A DNA stretch of 10,707 nt from JBBDNC01 sp040877875 (GTDB lineage: Bacteria; Bacteroidota; Rhodothermia; Balneolales; Balneolaceae), in the NCBI GenBank assembly GCA_040877875.1, contig JBBDNC010000200.1, positions 1 to 10,707 of the forward strand, written 5' to 3'. This document shows, piece by piece, positions 8,649-10,707 of the stretch. How positions within the stretch are numbered: the first letter of the stretch is position 1; each line of letters starts with the position of its first letter. The notes beneath the pieces are model-generated. The model was not told where the DNA came from, did not search any database, and saw only the letters and a program-made list of their open reading frames with translations. Position numbers and translations under genes: made by a program.

Positions 8649-8666
8649 ATTCCTGATATCAGGAAT
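8649..8666. promoter_or_regulatory. Perfect 18-base palindrome, candidate operator
   Basis: ATTCCTGATATCAGGAAT reads identically on both strands and lies 61 bases upstream of the ATG of the 60-residue membrane-protein gene, the usual place for a homodimeric repressor or activator site. An 18-base perfect palindrome is not expected by chance in a window of this length. I do not recognise the cognate regulator. Confidence 0.5.
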
Positions 8667-8715
8667 GAATACATAAAATATCAATCGTATTGAACTGAAC
8701 CTAAATCTTTTAAAC

Positions 8716-8719
8716 AGGA
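8716..8719 (+). promoter_or_regulatory. Shine-Dalgarno for the 60-residue protein
   Basis: AGGA lies eight bases before the ATG at 8728, supporting that this very short frame is translated from that start. Confidence 0.55.
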
Positions 8720-8727
8720 CGAAGATC

Positions 8728-8910
8728 ATGAAAGATAAAAAGAAGGATTCCAAATCAAATGATGCTACATATGTATTAGGATTTATCGGTGCAGCCATTT
8801 ATTACATTTCAAGTGCTACAAGTTTTTGGATGGGTGTACTTGGTTTTCTCAAATCGATGGTTTGGCCGGTTTTTCTTGTCTATGAAGCATTTATGCATTT
8901 CAGCGGTTAA
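8728..8910 (+). CDS. Conserved small membrane protein (60 residues), function unknown
   Basis: A lysine-rich N-terminus (residues 1-9, five Lys) is followed by two hydrophobic segments at about 14-30 and 34-56, giving Y-V-L-G-F-I-G-A-A-I-Y-Y-I and F-W-M-G-V-L-G-F-L-K, then M-V-W-P-V-F-L-V-Y-E. From memory, short proteins with the pattern G-L-G-F-I-G-A-x-x-Y-Y-I, S-F-W-x-G-V-L-G-x-L-K and V-W-P-x-x-L-V-Y occur as uncharacterised membrane proteins in many bacterial phyla, so this is very probably a real gene despite its size. The good ribosome binding site and the palindrome upstream support that. The frame on the opposite strand over 8610-8798 is treated as a shadow. It is flanked by non-coding DNA on both sides and is likely transcribed alone. 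No function is assigned. Confidence 0.82.
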   Translation: MKDKKKDSKSNDATYVLGFIGAAIYYISSATSFWMGVLGFLKSMVWPVFLVYEAFMHFSG

Positions 8911-9122
8911 TGTTTAAACCCAAATCAACCCGTCACTGCTGAAGACAGAAACGAGACAATAGACAGACCTGGAGAATGTTTTAAATCTCCTCGCCGTAAA
9001 CATTATCCTGAGATAAACCTGTCCCTTCTCTTTTCGCATTCACGTGATCACCAAACGTACCGAAAGCGTAACATGAGTAATACCCAAAAACAAAGCTTTT
9101 GGAAGATGGCACCGATTCTGAT
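8911..9122. other. Convergent intergenic region
   Basis: This lies between the 60-residue protein gene (plus) and the exported Gfo/Idh gene (minus). It contains a weak dyad GGAGA/TCTCC (8971-8975, 8986-8990) and no clear terminator. A 24-codon frame beginning at 9073 reads like the start of a membrane protein and runs into the antisense of the Gfo/Idh 3' end; I do not call it a gene. Confidence 0.5.
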
Positions 9123-10592
9123 TTATACTTCCCACCCTTTTCTGTAAGTACGGCCTACGAACTGATTGGCCTCTTCAAGGTTGGTGATTTCCATGTTCTC
9201 CCCATCCCACAATAATTTTTTACGGCCATAGTACTCCATTTGTTCTTCACTGTTTTCACGCCTGAGCATATAGCTGCGTATAGCCAGATTCCCCATCAAT
9301 ACGGTTTCCGTCATCGGTCCGGCGTAGTCAAATGACGACGTTAACGCTTTGTGTTCGGGACTGTCAAAACCAGCTTTACAGGCATCAACCCACTTCCTTT
9401 GATGGCCGTATTCCGGTTCTTCGCTCTCTTCCGTTTCCGGGCCAAACTCAGTGGTTCCATCATTCAGATAGAGCTTAGGCATCAGTGGAGAGCTGTCGTT
9501 AATATTGGTCGAAATAACTCCGTTTTCTCCGATTATGAGTACACCATTGGCGCTGTTTCGCCCGCCCATATCGTGATCAGGAGGAATAATATCTGGCCGC
9601 GACGGACGAATACCGCCATCGCTCCAGGTCATCTCAATAGGGGACTTGCTCTTCTCCGTAGCTTCAAAATGAAGAGTGATGAAGGAGGAGGCCGGACACC
9701 CTTCCGGATTGTACTCGGGGGTCCACATCTGTGTAAAAATAGTCCCTACACTACACTCGGCATCGGTCGGATGACCCAGATTCAGTGTTCTGAAAGGAAT
9801 ATCGATCAGATGACAGCCCACATCTCCGAGCGCTCCTGTTCCATAATCCCACCAGCCTCTCCAGTTGAAGGGATGCAGGTTGGGAGTATAGGGTTTGTAT
9901 TCGGCTGGACCCAGCCAGAGGTTCCAATACAACTCCTCGGGCTTTTGACTCTCATTCGGTTCCGGCATGGCAAATCCCTGAGGCCATACTGGTCGGTTGG
10001 TCCATACCTGTACTTTGGAAATTTCCCCTAACACTCCTGAATCCACCCACTTCTGGACCCTCCCCAGTAACGGGTTAGAGGCCCCCTGGTTTCCCATCTG
10101 GCTTACAATCTTATGGTCCCTGGCCATCCGGGTCAGTAATCGAGCTTCACGAATATTGTGAGTCAATGGTTTCTGGACATAAACATGAATCCCTTTTCCC
10201 ATGGCAAGTTTAGCGGCCGGGCCATGAACGTGATCCGGAGTGGAAATGGTTACCGCATCAATATCAGATTCACTGTCCAGCATTTCCCGGTAATCATGAT
10301 ACCTTTTTGCCTCCGGAAAAGCTTCAAGAGCTCTTGAAGCCGAACCGGAAAAATCCACATCGCACAGCGCAGATACCCTTTCACGTCCATCCACCGATGC
10401 GTTAGAAATATCACTGAACCCCTTGCCGCCGGAGCCGATAGCCGCCAGGTTGAGCCTGTCGCTCGGAGCCGTATATCCGATTCCGCCAAGTACATGCCTC
10501 GGCACAAATAAAAATGAGGAAGCCACAGCACTTTTCTTTATAAAGTCTTTACGGGTAATGGAAGCGGATTCTTTTCGGTCTTTTTTCATCAT
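9123..10592 (-). CDS. Gfo/Idh/MocA family oxidoreductase with Tat-like leader (exported)
   Basis: The 489-residue protein begins with S-I-T-R14-K15-D-F-I-K-K-S followed by a moderately hydrophobic stretch (21-30) and P-R-H-V-L-G-G. This is the layout of the twin-arginine leaders common on large Gfo/Idh proteins of Bacteroidota and Planctomycetota, but with Arg-Lys in place of Arg-Arg. The Rossmann domain follows: L-N-L-A-A-I-G-S-G-G-K-G (47-58), C-D-V-D, S-T-P-D-H-V-H and Q140-K141-P142 where most relatives have Glu-Lys-Pro. The C-terminal domain carries the W-R-G-W-W-D-Y-G-T-G-A-L-G-D-V-G and C-H261-L-I-D264 region typical of this subfamily. Such proteins keep their NAD(H) cofactor tightly bound and act on sugars or glycosides outside the cytosol; the substrate here is unknown. 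Two adjacent ATGs (10592 and 10589) are possible starts. There is no clear Shine-Dalgarno and no same-strand partner in the window. Confidence 0.93.
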   Translation of the reverse strand: MMKKDRKESASITRKDFIKKSAVASSFLFVPRHVLGGIGYTAPSDRLNLAAIGSGGKGFSDISNASVDGRERVSALCDVDFSGSASRALEAFPEAKRYHDYREMLDSESDIDAVTISTPDHVHGPAAKLAMGKGIHVYVQKPLTHNIREARLLTRMARDHKIVSQMGNQGASNPLLGRVQKWVDSGVLGEISKVQVWTNRPVWPQGFAMPEPNESQKPEELYWNLWLGPAEYKPYTPNLHPFNWRGWWDYGTGALGDVGCHLIDIPFRTLNLGHPTDAECSVGTIFTQMWTPEYNPEGCPASSFITLHFEATEKSKSPIEMTWSDGGIRPSRPDIIPPDHDMGGRNSANGVLIIGENGVISTNINDSSPLMPKLYLNDGTTEFGPETEESEEPEYGHQRKWVDACKAGFDSPEHKALTSSFDYAGPMTETVLMGNLAIRSYMLRRENSEEQMEYYGRKKLLWDGENMEITNLEEANQFVGRTYRKGWEV

Positions 10593-10707
10593 GACAAGGA
10601 TTTTATAAATATTTTATTAGAGGAAACAGGTGGAATAGTTATTAGTTTTCTCAAATTTTTACCCCCCAATATTCTACAATTCAAACGGTTAAGTCAAAAA
10701 GATGATA
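10593..10707. other. Upstream region of the exported Gfo/Idh gene
   Basis: These 115 bases are AT-rich, apart from a run of six C at 10662-10667, and should contain the minus-strand promoter. I see no confident promoter boxes, operators or coding sequence before the window ends. Confidence 0.5.

Larger units (their letters stand above)
8369..8727. other. 359-base intergenic region before the small membrane-protein gene
   Basis: No supported gene is seen; the best short frame (8427-8501, 24 codons) lacks any support. The region holds a GC-rich stem-loop at 8435-8450, a smaller dyad TTTGAA-gt-TTCAAA at 8453-8466, and a perfect 18-base palindrome at 8649-8666. The last ~100 bases are AT-rich and probably carry the promoter of the 60-residue membrane-protein gene. 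Confidence 0.6.

Noticed and set aside
8610..8798. 62-codon minus-strand frame with hydrophobic residues
   Set aside because: It is antisense to the 60-residue membrane-protein gene, whose hydrophobic codons explain its composition, and it overlaps the palindrome.
9351..10031. 226-codon plus-strand frame
   Set aside because: It is a shadow of the exported Gfo/Idh gene, which has clear family motifs throughout on the minus strand.

Overview
The window looks like chromosomal DNA of a heterotrophic, aerobic bacterium. Intermediate base composition, mostly weak Shine-Dalgarno signals, two Gfo/Idh/MocA oxidoreductases (one with an export-type leader), a TspO gene coupled to an SDR-DUF2867 gene, and a small SEC-C protein together suggest the Bacteroidota/Rhodothermota/Balneolota neighbourhood. 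That placement is inference from gene content: there is no rRNA or other phylogenetic marker. No tRNA, rRNA, CRISPR array, insertion sequence or prophage gene was seen.

Layout. (1) 2-1428, plus strand: the 3' part of an SDR-DUF2867 gene overlaps a TspO/MBR membrane protein gene by four bases. (2) 1439-1561: a startless piece of an Xre/HigA-like antitoxin reading frame, wedged between tspO and the 3' end of katG. (3) 1581-3827, minus: a complete bifunctional catalase-peroxidase (KatG) with every catalytic residue I could place, then a 398-base non-coding stretch. (4) 4226-6321, minus: a Gfo/Idh/MocA oxidoreductase followed by a NagB-type sugar-phosphate isomerase/deaminase homologue with an altered active-site motif, probably one sugar-catabolic unit. 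(5) 6548-8368, plus: a 78-residue SEC-C/transmembrane protein and a group II PLP-dependent amino-acid decarboxylase. (6) 8369-8910: a stem-loop, a perfect 18-base palindrome and a gene for a 60-residue membrane protein. (7) 9123-10592, minus: a second, larger Gfo/Idh/MocA protein with a Tat-like leader.

How the genes may work together. KatG removes hydrogen peroxide. TspO is widely linked to tetrapyrrole and stress signalling, but nothing here ties it to katG beyond proximity. The cytosolic Gfo/Idh plus NagB-like pair suggests oxidation/epimerisation of a sugar followed by isomerisation or deamination of a (possibly amino-)sugar phosphate; the exported Gfo/Idh protein would act on sugars or glycosides outside the cytoplasm. 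I see no complete new multi-gene defence or mobile system. The most unusual items are the NagB-like active-site substitution, the SEC-C/TM/Cys-His-tail microprotein, the antitoxin remnant and the palindrome upstream of the 60-residue membrane protein.
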